A stretch of 50,435 bases of DNA, taken from assembly GCA_046727175.1 (NCBI GenBank), contig JBKPCD010000048.1, positions 1 to 50,435 on the forward strand, in the 5' to 3' direction. Below are positions 27,779-35,495 of this stretch, one piece after another (positions within the stretch are counted from its first letter, which is position 1; every line of letters starts with the position of its first letter). The translations under genes were made by a program, and so were the position numbers. The notes under the pieces are model-generated. The model was not told the DNA's origin, did not search any database, and was given only the letters and a program-made list of their open reading frames with translations. The stretch comes from JBKPCD01 sp046727175 (GTDB lineage: Bacteria > Acidobacteriota > Vicinamibacteria > Vicinamibacterales > 2-12-FULL-66-21).

Positions 27779-28111
27779 ATGAAGCACCTGAAATCTGTGA
27801 ATCAGAAGGCCGCGCGAATCGAGCGCGCGACCGAACCGCACGACGTCGTGGCGCTGCAGCGCGGCGGCCTGCCGCAGACGCCGCACTTCCCGATTGGGTG
27901 CTCGCTCGTCTTTTCTCCCGGCTGGGAAGCCGATCGCACCGGCGGCACGGCGGGACTGTGTCAGCCGGTCGAGCGGGATCTGTTCGACTGTCACATCGGC
28001 TGTTACTGGCCGGCGCAGGTGCCGGATCAGTTGAACCACGCGCCGGACTGGACCGCGAAGTGCGCCGCGGCACAAAAAGACTGGCGCAAGATTGATCTGA
28101 TCTTTCCGTGA
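27779..28111 (+). CDS. qhpC: Quinohemoprotein amine dehydrogenase gamma subunit (CTQ precursor)
   Basis: 110 residues. After a polar leader of about 30-34 residues comes the crosslinked core, aligned by eye to Paracoccus: Cys41/Glu50, Cys61/Asp67 and Cys75/Asp83 are the three thioether pairs (C7-E16, C27-D33, C41-D49 there), and Cys71/Trp77 (C37/W43) form cysteine tryptophylquinone. Conserved text includes FSPGWEADRTGG, LCQPVERDLFDC and CYWPAQVPD. Cys95 is extra. There is no Sec signal; export needs QhpF and leader removal QhpE. ATG 27779; the stop overlaps qhpB (GTGA). Confidence 0.97.
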   Translation: MKHLKSVNQKAARIERATEPHDVVALQRGGLPQTPHFPIGCSLVFSPGWEADRTGGTAGLCQPVERDLFDCHIGCYWPAQVPDQLNHAPDWTAKCAAAQKDWRKIDLIFP

Positions 28112-29253
28112 CTCTCATTCGCAACTCGGCCTGTCTTCTCGGCGCTGTCCTGCTGGCCGGCGCCACCCTCATCCACGCGCAGAAGAGCAAGGGCGCGAAT
28201 TACGGCGCGGCGGGGAACGGAACGCTCATCATCGGCACGTACCCGGACAAGTTCTGGATGATCGACGAGGCAGCCGAGAAGGTCGTCGGGACGATCCCGT
28301 TCAAATCGGGCATTCCGCGGCGAACCACGCTCTCGAAAGATCGCAAGCGCTTCTATACCATCGAAGCGGCGATGGAGAAGCTCGAAATCGTCGACATCCC
28401 GACGCGAACCACCGTGGACACCTTCACATTGAGCGAGGGAAACAAGAAGGTGCGCGTTCGGAGCTTCGAGCCGGATCCGCTGCAGCGGTTCGCGATGATG
28501 GTCACGGCCTCGGCCACGAGGCTGATCGATCGGTTCGAAATCGGCGCGCCGACGCTCGTCCAGTACGACCTCAAGGAACACCAGATCGTTCGCACGATTC
28601 CATGGCCGAACGGCGAAGAGCGGCAATTTGCGAACATCCAGTTCTCGCCCGACGGAAAGCTGATGTACCTCTTCACGGAACAGGACGTGTTGATCTACGA
28701 GACGAACGGCTTTACGCAGGTCGACAAATGGGAGCTATCGCGGCCGATCGAAGAAGGCTTCGGCCGGATCGAGATGGCCTCCCGGGATGTGTTCAACGAT
28801 GAGCCCGGTTTCTATACGGGCATCTTCAACGTCACCGATCCGGTGCAGCACCGGCGGATGATGGGCATCGCGCGCGTGAACCTTGCCGAGAAGAAAGTGG
28901 ACTTCTACACGCTCGGCCCTGCAACCGGCGTCAGTTTCGCGATGGCACCGAACCGGAAGGTCGCGTTTGGATTGTTCGAAGAGATTGGCCGCTACGAGTT
29001 CTGGAAGTTCGATCTCGAGCACCGCAAGTTTGCAGGCCGGACCGAATTCAAAGGCCGCCCGCGAATGGGGCTGAAGACGAGCTCGAACGGAAGGATTCTC
29101 TACATCTACGTCGCTGGCAATACGATCGATCTGTACGACGCCGACACGTATCAGTACCTGCGGACGATCACGCTCGACGGCGACATGACGACCGAGCTGT
29201 ACGTGTTCCCAAGCCCGCCCGCGCGGCTCACCACGACCACGGCTGGTCAGTAG
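28108..29253 (+). CDS. qhpB: Quinohemoprotein amine dehydrogenase beta subunit (beta-propeller)
   Basis: 381 residues from GTG 28108. A signal peptide (CLLGAVLLAGATLIHA) precedes seven-bladed YVTN-like repeats: LIIGTYPDKFWMIDEAAEKV, FYTIEAAMEKLEIVDIPTRT, ANIQFSPDGKLMYLFTEQDV and LYIYVAGNTIDLYDADTYQY. QhpB is heme-free and helps form the active site around the gamma subunit in the periplasm. Start inside the qhpC stop (GTGA) indicates coupled translation and a 1:1 ratio. Confidence 0.95.
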   Translation: MTLIRNSACLLGAVLLAGATLIHAQKSKGANYGAAGNGTLIIGTYPDKFWMIDEAAEKVVGTIPFKSGIPRRTTLSKDRKRFYTIEAAMEKLEIVDIPTRTTVDTFTLSEGNKKVRVRSFEPDPLQRFAMMVTASATRLIDRFEIGAPTLVQYDLKEHQIVRTIPWPNGEERQFANIQFSPDGKLMYLFTEQDVLIYETNGFTQVDKWELSRPIEEGFGRIEMASRDVFNDEPGFYTGIFNVTDPVQHRRMMGIARVNLAEKKVDFYTLGPATGVSFAMAPNRKVAFGLFEEIGRYEFWKFDLEHRKFAGRTEFKGRPRMGLKTSSNGRILYIYVAGNTIDLYDADTYQYLRTITLDGDMTTELYVFPSPPARLTTTTAGQ

Positions 29254-29263
29254 TCCGCGCGTC

Positions 29264-31039
29264 GTGAACAGCGATCTCCGGCGCGCGCTTCGGTTCATCA
29301 TTCCTTACTGGCGGCGGCTCGTGCTCGTGCTGGTCCTGAGCGTCGTCAGCACGGCGTTGTCGCTCTACCTTCCGCTCATCTCTCGTGACTTCTTCGACGG
29401 CGCCCTGATCGGCAGGAACCCGACGATGCTCCTGCGCGTCGTCGCGGCCTTCGCGGCCGTGAGCGTTGCCAGTTTTGTCGTGAATCTCGTGAGCGGGCTG
29501 CGCTACACGCGCGTGTCGGCGGAGATTCTGTTCGACATGCGGCTCGAGCTGTATCGACATCTGCAGCAATTGTCACCGCGGTTCTACGCCCGGACGCGGA
29601 TCGGGGATGTGCTGTCGCGGATCAACAACGACGTCGGCGAAATCCAACGGATCGCCGCCGAAACAGCTTTGGCGCTGGTCGGCAACGTCCTGTTCCTGAC
29701 CGGGACGATCGCGATGCTCGTGTGGCTCGACGTCCGTCTGTTCGCAGTGACCGCGATTACGACCCCGTTCGGCGTGTGGGCGCTCGTACACTACCGGACT
29801 CGGCTTGAAGGACAGGTCGCGACGTTGCGTCAGCGCAGTGCCGATATCGGCAGCTTCCTGATCGAGACGCTGCAGGCGATGAAGCTCGTCGTCGCATCGA
29901 ATGCACAGGAGCGGGAGGTCGGCCGCTTCCGCGAGCGCAACCGGGCGTTCATCGACGCATTGATGTCGATGCAGCTCGTCACGTATCTGTCGGGAGGTCT
30001 GCCCGGCTTGATCCTCTCCACCGGCATCGGTGCCGTGTTCCTCTACGGCGGCATCCGTGTCATCAACGGCACGATGACCGTTGGAACATTCGTGGCGTTC
30101 ATGGCGTACCAGATGCGGTTCCTGCCGCCGCTGCAGGCGCTGATGGGGATGTACGCAAACCTCGCGACGGTCCGTGTCTCGCTCCGTCGCGTGGCGCAGC
30201 TCCTCGACGAGCCGATCGACGTGCAGGAAGCGGAGTCGGCTGTGCCGCTGCCGGTCGTTCACGGCGACGTAGCGTTCGACGATGTGACCTTGTCATTCGA
30301 CCGCGGCGCGGCAGTTCTCGAACATTGCTCGTTTACGGTTCGCGCCGGGGAAATCGTTGCGATCGTCGGACCGAGCGGCAGCGGGAAATCGACGGTCGCC
30401 GATTTGCTCCTCCGCCTGCTCGACCCGAACCGCGGTGTGATTCGGATCGACGGCCACGATCTGCGCACCGTAGGCCTCGAAGATCTCCGGCGTCACGTGG
30501 CGCTGGTCGATCAGGAGCCGACGATCCTGCACGCCACGATCGCGGAGAACATTCGCTACGCGCGGCCGGAGGCGACCGACGACCAGGTCAAGGACGTTGC
30601 CCGGAACGCCGCGCTCGACTCGTTCATCGAAGGATTGCCGCACAAATACGACACGCTCGTCGGGGAGCGCGGGATGACGCTGTCGGCGGGAGAACGCCAG
30701 CGGCTCGCGGTCGCGCGCGCATTTCTGACGAACCCGTCGATCCTGATCCTCGACGAGCCAACCGCCGCGCTGGACCCCGTCGCGGAACGTCACGTCGCGC
30801 ACGGTTACGAGGCTGTCATGCGGGGGCGCACGGTGGTCGTCATCACGCATCGTGCCGAGCTCGCCCGACGCGCCGATCGGGTCGTCCTCATCGACGATGC
30901 AGTCGCGACGCCCTCGCCGAATTCCGTTTATGCGGCCTCCGACTCCCGGACCCCGGTTTCCGGCCCCTCGGTCTCCGGCCCCCGGTCACCGGTCCCCGGC
31001 CCCCGGCCACAGATCCCCGCCACGGACGTTCTCAGATGA
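29264..31039 (+). CDS. qhpF: ABC exporter of the QHNDH gamma subunit
   Basis: 591 residues, half-transporter with six N-terminal membrane segments (first about 17-39) and a C-terminal ATPase: Walker A GPSGSGKST, Q-loop VDQEPTILHATIAENIRYAR, signature LSAGERQRLAVARAFL, Walker B ILILDEPTAALD, H-loop ITHR. In Paracoccus this exporter moves the crosslinked gamma subunit to the periplasm. The last 40 residues are low-complexity (PVSGPSVSGPRSPVPGPRP), translated from a CCGG-rich repeat at about 30944-31012. GTG start; the stop overlaps qhpE (ATGA). Confidence 0.9.
   Translation: MNSDLRRALRFIIPYWRRLVLVLVLSVVSTALSLYLPLISRDFFDGALIGRNPTMLLRVVAAFAAVSVASFVVNLVSGLRYTRVSAEILFDMRLELYRHLQQLSPRFYARTRIGDVLSRINNDVGEIQRIAAETALALVGNVLFLTGTIAMLVWLDVRLFAVTAITTPFGVWALVHYRTRLEGQVATLRQRSADIGSFLIETLQAMKLVVASNAQEREVGRFRERNRAFIDALMSMQLVTYLSGGLPGLILSTGIGAVFLYGGIRVINGTMTVGTFVAFMAYQMRFLPPLQALMGMYANLATVRVSLRRVAQLLDEPIDVQEAESAVPLPVVHGDVAFDDVTLSFDRGAAVLEHCSFTVRAGEIVAIVGPSGSGKSTVADLLLRLLDPNRGVIRIDGHDLRTVGLEDLRRHVALVDQEPTILHATIAENIRYARPEATDDQVKDVARNAALDSFIEGLPHKYDTLVGERGMTLSAGERQRLAVARAFLTNPSILILDEPTAALDPVAERHVAHGYEAVMRGRTVVVITHRAELARRADRVVLIDDAVATPSPNSVYAASDSRTPVSGPSVSGPRSPVPGPRPQIPATDVLR
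30944..31012 (+). repeat. CCCCGGT-rich repeat at the 3' end of the exporter gene
   Basis: Five or six imperfect copies of a unit like CCCCCGGTCACCGGT lie within the last codons of the exporter gene and encode its Pro/Gly/Ser tail. Confidence 0.65.
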
Positions 31040-31755
31040 TCGTGCGTGTTGCCGTGATCGACAGCGGCGTGAACGTCGCACACCCGCATCTCGCTTTGTT
31101 TCGGGACCATTCGAGTTCGGCAGGACGCGCGATCGCCGGAGGCGTGGCGTTCGATGAAGACGGCCGCGAGCACGACGACATCGTCGATCGGCTCGGACAC
31201 GGGACTGCCGTGACCGCTGCGATCAGAGAAAAAGCGCCTGGCGCCGAGCTCTACGCCGTCAAGGTCTTCGACCGCGCTCTTGACACGGGGATCGGCAATC
31301 TAATCAAGGCAATCGATTGGGCTTCGAACGCGGGGATGCACGTCGCCAATCTGAGTCTGGGTACCACGAAGACCGCATACGAACCTGCGCTGCGGAGTGC
31401 TGTGGATCGTGCAGCGGCGGGCGGACTTTTGATAATCTCTCCGCGCGACGATGGCGACGTTCGGTGGTTGCCAGGGAGCCTGCCCGGGGTCGTGCCTGTG
31501 CAGCTGGACTGGAATTGCCCGCGCGACGAGTATCGCCTCGCGAACGTGGATGGCGTCCGCGTGTTTCGCGCTTCGGGATTCGCGCGAGAGATCGAGGGTG
31601 TGCCGCCCGAGCGGAACCTCAACGGAGTCAGCTTTGCAGTCGCGAACATCACCGGATTCGTTGCCCATGCTTTGGCAATAGTGAATCGTTGCTCTCTGGC
31701 GGACTTGTTCGATGTGCTCGGGGCTGGCAAGGGTACCCAACCATTCCGCGGCTGA
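31036..31755 (+). CDS. qhpE: Subtilisin-like protease processing the QHNDH gamma-subunit leader
   Basis: 239 residues. Catalytic triad: Asp9 (VAVIDSGV), His55 (DRLGHGTAV) and Ser199 (LNGVSFAVANITGF, in place of GTSMAAPHVAG). There is no signal or propeptide, so it acts in the cytoplasm, matching the known QhpE that removes the QhpC leader after crosslinking. The position that normally carries the oxyanion Asn (AGN) reads IISPRDDG, an unusual feature. ATGA overlap with the exporter gene. Confidence 0.93.
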   Translation: MIVRVAVIDSGVNVAHPHLALFRDHSSSAGRAIAGGVAFDEDGREHDDIVDRLGHGTAVTAAIREKAPGAELYAVKVFDRALDTGIGNLIKAIDWASNAGMHVANLSLGTTKTAYEPALRSAVDRAAAGGLLIISPRDDGDVRWLPGSLPGVVPVQLDWNCPRDEYRLANVDGVRVFRASGFAREIEGVPPERNLNGVSFAVANITGFVAHALAIVNRCSLADLFDVLGAGKGTQPFRG

Positions 31756-31803
31756 GTTGTCAACCGGCGAAAAGGATTAATGTAGAAGTGCTGCGAGGAG
31801 CCT

Positions 31804-32262
31804 ATGTGGCCATTCAAGCGGAGATCGGCTGGAAGTGGTACGACGGCAGTTCAGGACGATCGCTGGGCCGTTGCACGCGGGACCTACGAGGAACAGCCGG
31901 TGATTGTACGGCTCAACAAAGGTGCGGAGCGCCTGATTGGTCGGCCCGAGTATTCGTTCAGAGTGGGCGTGACGGTGCCGTTCCAGGATCCCGATGAACG
32001 AGGATTCCCTGACCGGAGCGAGGTCAAAGCGCTGGATGCCATCGAGGACGCCGTGTGTCGGGCCCTCGAGGAAGATGGCGAAGCCGTCCACGTCGCCACT
32101 ATTACGACGCCGGGGATGCGCGAGTTCGTCTTCTACACGCAGAATGCGGAAAAAGCCCTGACCAAGATCGACAACATTCGAGCCGCAACTCCGGGCCACG
32201 AGATCCAGTCGATGAGCGTTGCCGACCCCGAATGGAGCCTATACAAACAACTCGCTTTCTGA
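31804..32262 (+). CDS. DUF695 domain protein
   Basis: 152 residues. The opening MWPFKRRSA and the core DDRWAVARGTYEEQPVIVRL with YSFRVGVTVPFQDPDERGFP and FVFYTQNAEKALTKIDNI match DUF695, of unknown function. GAGGAG precedes ATG 31804. It stands 48 nt after qhpE; no functional link is evident. Confidence 0.88.
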   Translation: MWPFKRRSAGSGTTAVQDDRWAVARGTYEEQPVIVRLNKGAERLIGRPEYSFRVGVTVPFQDPDERGFPDRSEVKALDAIEDAVCRALEEDGEAVHVATITTPGMREFVFYTQNAEKALTKIDNIRAATPGHEIQSMSVADPEWSLYKQLAF

Positions 32263-32271
32263 GCACCCGAG

Positions 32272-32904
32272 ATGCGGATTTGGCTCGTCGCAGGGTTGAT
32301 TGGGTCAGGTGCGTTCGTTCTGGCGGAGAACCAGGCAGCGCGCAAACCTGTACCCATCTTCGACGGCAAGACGTTCAACGGCTGGGAAGGGGACCTGAAG
32401 ATTTTCCGCATCGAGGACGGCGCGATCGTCGGCGGCTCTCTCACTGAAAAAATCGCGCGAAACGAGTTCCTCTGCACGACGGCCGTTTACAGCGACCTCG
32501 AGCTGCAGCTGCAGGTCAAGCTGCTTGGCGGTGACGCGGCGAACGCCGGCGTACAGTTCCGCACGCGGCGCATTCCAAACAACCACGAAGTCTCCGGGTA
32601 TCAGGCGGACGTGGGAAAGGGCTGGTGGGGCGCGCTGTACGACGAGTCGCGCCGAAAGAAGGTGCTCGAAGGCGGCGATCGCGAGAAGATCGAGAGCGTG
32701 GTCAAGACGAACGACTGGAACGATTACACAATCCGCGCCGAAGGGAAGCACATTCAGCTGATGCTCAACGGCGTCAAGACCGTGGAGTACGTCGAGACAG
32801 ATGCGAGCGTCGATCCCGCAGGCGTCGTCTGCGTCCAGATTCACGGCGGTCCGCCGAGCGAGGCGTGGTACCGCAACATCACGGTGATCGATCTCTCGAA
32901 GTAG
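32272..32904 (+). CDS. DUF1080 (3-keto-disaccharide hydrolase-like) secreted protein
   Basis: 210 residues with a short signal peptide (LVAGLIGSGAFVLA) and a concanavalin-like beta-sandwich: PIFDGKTFNGWEGDLKIFRI, DGAIVGGSLTE, NAGVQFRTRRIPNNHEVSGY and WNDYTIRAEGKHIQLMLNGV. The ending QIHGGPPSEAWYRNITVIDL is the family end. Probably periplasmic, acting on modified sugars. Ten nt after the DUF695 gene. Confidence 0.93.
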   Translation: MRIWLVAGLIGSGAFVLAENQAARKPVPIFDGKTFNGWEGDLKIFRIEDGAIVGGSLTEKIARNEFLCTTAVYSDLELQLQVKLLGGDAANAGVQFRTRRIPNNHEVSGYQADVGKGWWGALYDESRRKKVLEGGDREKIESVVKTNDWNDYTIRAEGKHIQLMLNGVKTVEYVETDASVDPAGVVCVQIHGGPPSEAWYRNITVIDLSK

Positions 32905-32927
32905 CTGAAGAAGGGGACAGATCGAAC

Positions 32928-34526
32928 ATGTTGCGGGTTCGTCAGATGCTGCTTCTGCTCTGCCTCGCCGCGGCGTCCGCGCTCACGGCGGCTGGTCCGG
33001 CCGACCGCTGGTGGTCGCACGTGCAGTTCCTCGCTGACGACAAGCTGGAAGGGCGAGACACGGGCAGCGACGGATATCGGAAGGCGGCCGCCTACGTCTC
33101 CGCGGAGCTCGAGCGAAGCGGTTTGCAGCCAGGCGGCACGAACGGTTATCTGCAACCAGTCAAGTTCACGTCGCGCCGGATCGTGGAGGAGAAATCGAGC
33201 CTCGCGCTCGTGCGCGGCAACGCCGTGGAGCCGGTCGTGCTGGGCGATGAAGCGACGTTCAACATGCGCGTGAGCGCCGCGCCGACGATCGAGGCTCCGA
33301 TCGTCTTCGTTGGCTACGGCCTGACAGTTCCGGAATCGAAGTACGACGACCTCGCCGGACTCGACCTGAAGGGCAGAGTCGCGCTGCTTCTCAGCGGCGG
33401 TCCGTCGAGCATCCCCGGTCCCCTTCTGGCGCACTATCAATCGGTACGATGGAGCATTCTCAGGAAGACGGGCGCGCTCGGCGTGATATCGATTTCCAAT
33501 CCGAAGGGCATGGACGTGCCGTGGGAGCGCTCGATGCTCGCACGGTTCATGCCGGCGCTCACGCTGGCCGATCGCGCCCTCGATGAAACGGCCGGGCAGC
33601 AGGTTGCCGTCACCGTGAACCCCGCCCGGGCCGAGAAGTTCTTCACCGGTTCCAGCCACACGTTCAAGGAGATCCTTGCTCTCTCGAACGAGGGCAAGCC
33701 GCTGCCACGGTTTTCGATTCCGGCGTCGGTCCGCGCAACGGTCACCGTCACGACAGAGGACGTCGAATCCCCGAACGTCATGGGCATTCTGCCGGGGAGT
33801 GATTCGCAGCTCAAGAATGAGTACGTCGTCATCTCCGCTCACCTCGATCACGTCGGGATTGGCAGGCCGATCAATGGCGACAGCATCTTCAACGGCGCGA
33901 TGGACAACGCGTCGGGGGTGGCGACGCTCCTCGAAACGGCCGCTGCGATCAAGGACGCGCATCTGAGGTTCAAGCGGTCGGTCGTCTTCCTTGCGGTGAC
34001 CGCCGAGGAGAAAGGCCTGCTGGGATCGCGTTACTACGCAGCACACCCGACTGTGCCGTGGACCGGGATCGTCGCCAATCTCAACACCGACATGTTCCTG
34101 CCGCTCTTTCCGATGAAACGTGCAATCGTGCAGGGACTCGAGGAATCGGATCTCGCGGGCGATCTGCGGACGGTCGCTGCATCTCAAGGGATCGAGGTGC
34201 TGTCCGATCCCGAACCGGAGCGGAACGCGTTCATCCGAAGCGATCAATACAGCTTCATCCGTCGGGGTGTTCCCGCGTTGTCGTTGAAGGTCGGGTTCGT
34301 GAAGGGATCACCGGAGCACGAGATCGTGAAACGGTGGCGCACGGAACGGTATCACGCACCGTCCGACGATCTGAATCAGCCCATCGATCTCCAGGCGGCC
34401 GCCACTTTCAATCGGTTGTATTTGCGTCTCGTCGAAGCGATTGCCAACCGCGCCACGCGGCCGGCGTGGAACGCGGACAGCTTCTTCCGGCGATTTGCGC
34501 CGACGGCGAAGTCCAGCGTGTTCTGA
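32928..34526 (+). CDS. Secreted M28 family zinc aminopeptidase
   Basis: 532 residues. Signal peptide (MLLLLCLAAASALTAAG), a PA-domain insert around APIVFVGYGLTVPESKYDDL, then the M28 co-catalytic site: His305 (SAHLDHVG), bridging Asp326 (GAMDNASG), Glu360/Glu361 (TAEEKGLLG), Asp388 (NTDMF) and His476 (YHAPSDD). It releases N-terminal residues from peptides in the periplasm. Start ATG 32928, 23 nt after the DUF1080 gene; AAGGGG upstream. Probably cotranscribed with it. Confidence 0.95.
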   Translation: MLRVRQMLLLLCLAAASALTAAGPADRWWSHVQFLADDKLEGRDTGSDGYRKAAAYVSAELERSGLQPGGTNGYLQPVKFTSRRIVEEKSSLALVRGNAVEPVVLGDEATFNMRVSAAPTIEAPIVFVGYGLTVPESKYDDLAGLDLKGRVALLLSGGPSSIPGPLLAHYQSVRWSILRKTGALGVISISNPKGMDVPWERSMLARFMPALTLADRALDETAGQQVAVTVNPARAEKFFTGSSHTFKEILALSNEGKPLPRFSIPASVRATVTVTTEDVESPNVMGILPGSDSQLKNEYVVISAHLDHVGIGRPINGDSIFNGAMDNASGVATLLETAAAIKDAHLRFKRSVVFLAVTAEEKGLLGSRYYAAHPTVPWTGIVANLNTDMFLPLFPMKRAIVQGLEESDLAGDLRTVAASQGIEVLSDPEPERNAFIRSDQYSFIRRGVPALSLKVGFVKGSPEHEIVKRWRTERYHAPSDDLNQPIDLQAAATFNRLYLRLVEAIANRATRPAWNADSFFRRFAPTAKSSVF

Positions 34527-34551
34527 TACGCGGAACGGACGCGACGAGACG

Positions 34552-34660
34552 CGGATTTTCGCGGAGGAGCGCGGACCACAACCGTTTCCCCGAGACCCGG
34601 ATTGGCGCGCGTGAACGCGGATCGAGATCACGGCTCACGAACTGTGGATTTTCGCAGACC
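34552..34660 (-). repeat. Decayed inverted copies of the 45-bp repeat
   Basis: GAGACGCGGATTTTCGCGGA (34550s) and GTGAACGCGGAT (34611-34621) are reverse complements of parts of the 34766-35077 unit. They lie 100-200 bp before the array in opposite orientation. Confidence 0.55.
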
Positions 34661-34690
34661 GGGCGGATCTTCATCGGGACGGGTAGACTA

Positions 34691-34707
34691 GAACAATCTG
34701 ATTGTTC
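34691..34707. promoter_or_regulatory. 17-bp perfect palindrome, operator-like
   Basis: GAACAATC-T-GATTGTTC is a perfect odd palindrome in AT-rich surroundings between the M28 gene and the repeat array. It would suit a dimeric regulator, but no regulator gene lies nearby. Confidence 0.35.
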
Positions 34708-34765
34708 GACAGGCGTTCAGCAGCGCAGATTCCGTCCCTCATCGACTCATCCCGAGCGATGTCCT

Positions 34766-35077
34766 TCCGCGGAAATCCGCGCCTCGGTGAGTTGCCCGTA
34801 TCCGCGTTCATCCGCGGAAATCCGCGCCTCGGTGAGTTGCCGATATCCGCGTTCATCCGCGGGAATCCGCGTCTCGTAGAGTCGGCCGTATTCGCGTTCA
34901 TCCGCGGGAATCCGCGTCTCGGTGAGTTGCCGATATCCGCGTTCATCCGCGGGAATCCGCGTCTCGGTGAGTTGCCGATATCCGCCTTCATCCGCGGGAA
35001 TCCGCGTCTCGTAGAGTCGGCCGTATTCGCGACATCCGCGAGAATCCGCGTCGTTGAGTTAGTGGTATCCGCGTAAA
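34766..35077 (+). repeat. 45-bp tandem repeat array with 135-bp higher-order unit
   Basis: Seven copies start at 34766, 34811, 34856, 34901, 34946, 34991 and 35035, each beginning TCCGCGGGAATCCGCG or a close variant. Two subtypes occur: A (CTCGGTGAGTTGCCGATA) and B (CTCGTAGAGTCGGCCGTA), in the order A A B A A B plus a decayed last copy, so a 135-bp AAB block was itself duplicated. Because 45 is a multiple of 3, one frame is open through the array, but I do not regard it as a gene. It ends at the start of the next gene. Confidence 0.9.
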
Positions 35078-35433
35078 TGGACGGGCTCAGTTGGTCGTGG
35101 ATCGTGTTGGAAGTGGCGGGGCCTCCGCTTGTCGCCCTTGGGGCGGCATTTCCGTTCTGGCGCAAGGACCAGATGATCTTCGGCAACATCGTCGGCACCG
35201 CCGTGATCTTCGCGACCGCGATCGGGCTGATCTTCAGGGAATACGCGGAGATCGACCGCCTCACCAACGCGTGCCTCGACGCCGGGACTGTGTGCTGGCC
35301 ACAGCCGAGCGCGTTCATGCGATTTGCAGTGTACGCATCGATAGGGCTCATCGAAGTATTGGCCCTGTTCTACGTCAGCATTCGCGTCGAAGATCGAAAT
35401 CGCCGCCGTGGCTACTCGCCCGAGTGGCGGTAA
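35077..35433 (+). CDS. Small three-helix membrane protein
   Basis: 118 residues with membrane segments at about 8-27, 33-54 and 80-104 (FMRFAVYASIGLIEVLALFY). Loop residues include two Cys (TNACLDAGTVCW) that could form a disulfide outside. No family recognised. ATG 35077 directly abuts the repeat array, so its promoter or leader must lie within the repeats. Confidence 0.75.
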   Translation: MDGLSWSWIVLEVAGPPLVALGAAFPFWRKDQMIFGNIVGTAVIFATAIGLIFREYAEIDRLTNACLDAGTVCWPQPSAFMRFAVYASIGLIEVLALFYVSIRVEDRNRRRGYSPEWR

Positions 35434-35495
35434 GCTCGGGGGTCCCAACACACGAGTCGCTCGTACTGCACTTCAATCGCGTTCTGAGTTCAATC

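Noticed and set aside
32841..34247. Long minus-strand frame opposite the M28 peptidase (also 647-1873 opposite rpoC and 39337-40404 opposite the fusion gene)
   Set aside because: Antisense shadows of high-GC genes; the products are Arg/His-rich without any domain.
34702..35076. Coding frame through the 45-bp repeats
   Set aside because: Open only because the unit is a multiple of three; no start signal and no folding character.
34766..35077. CRISPR array
   Set aside because: The 45-bp units are contiguous with no unique spacers and no cas genes are present.
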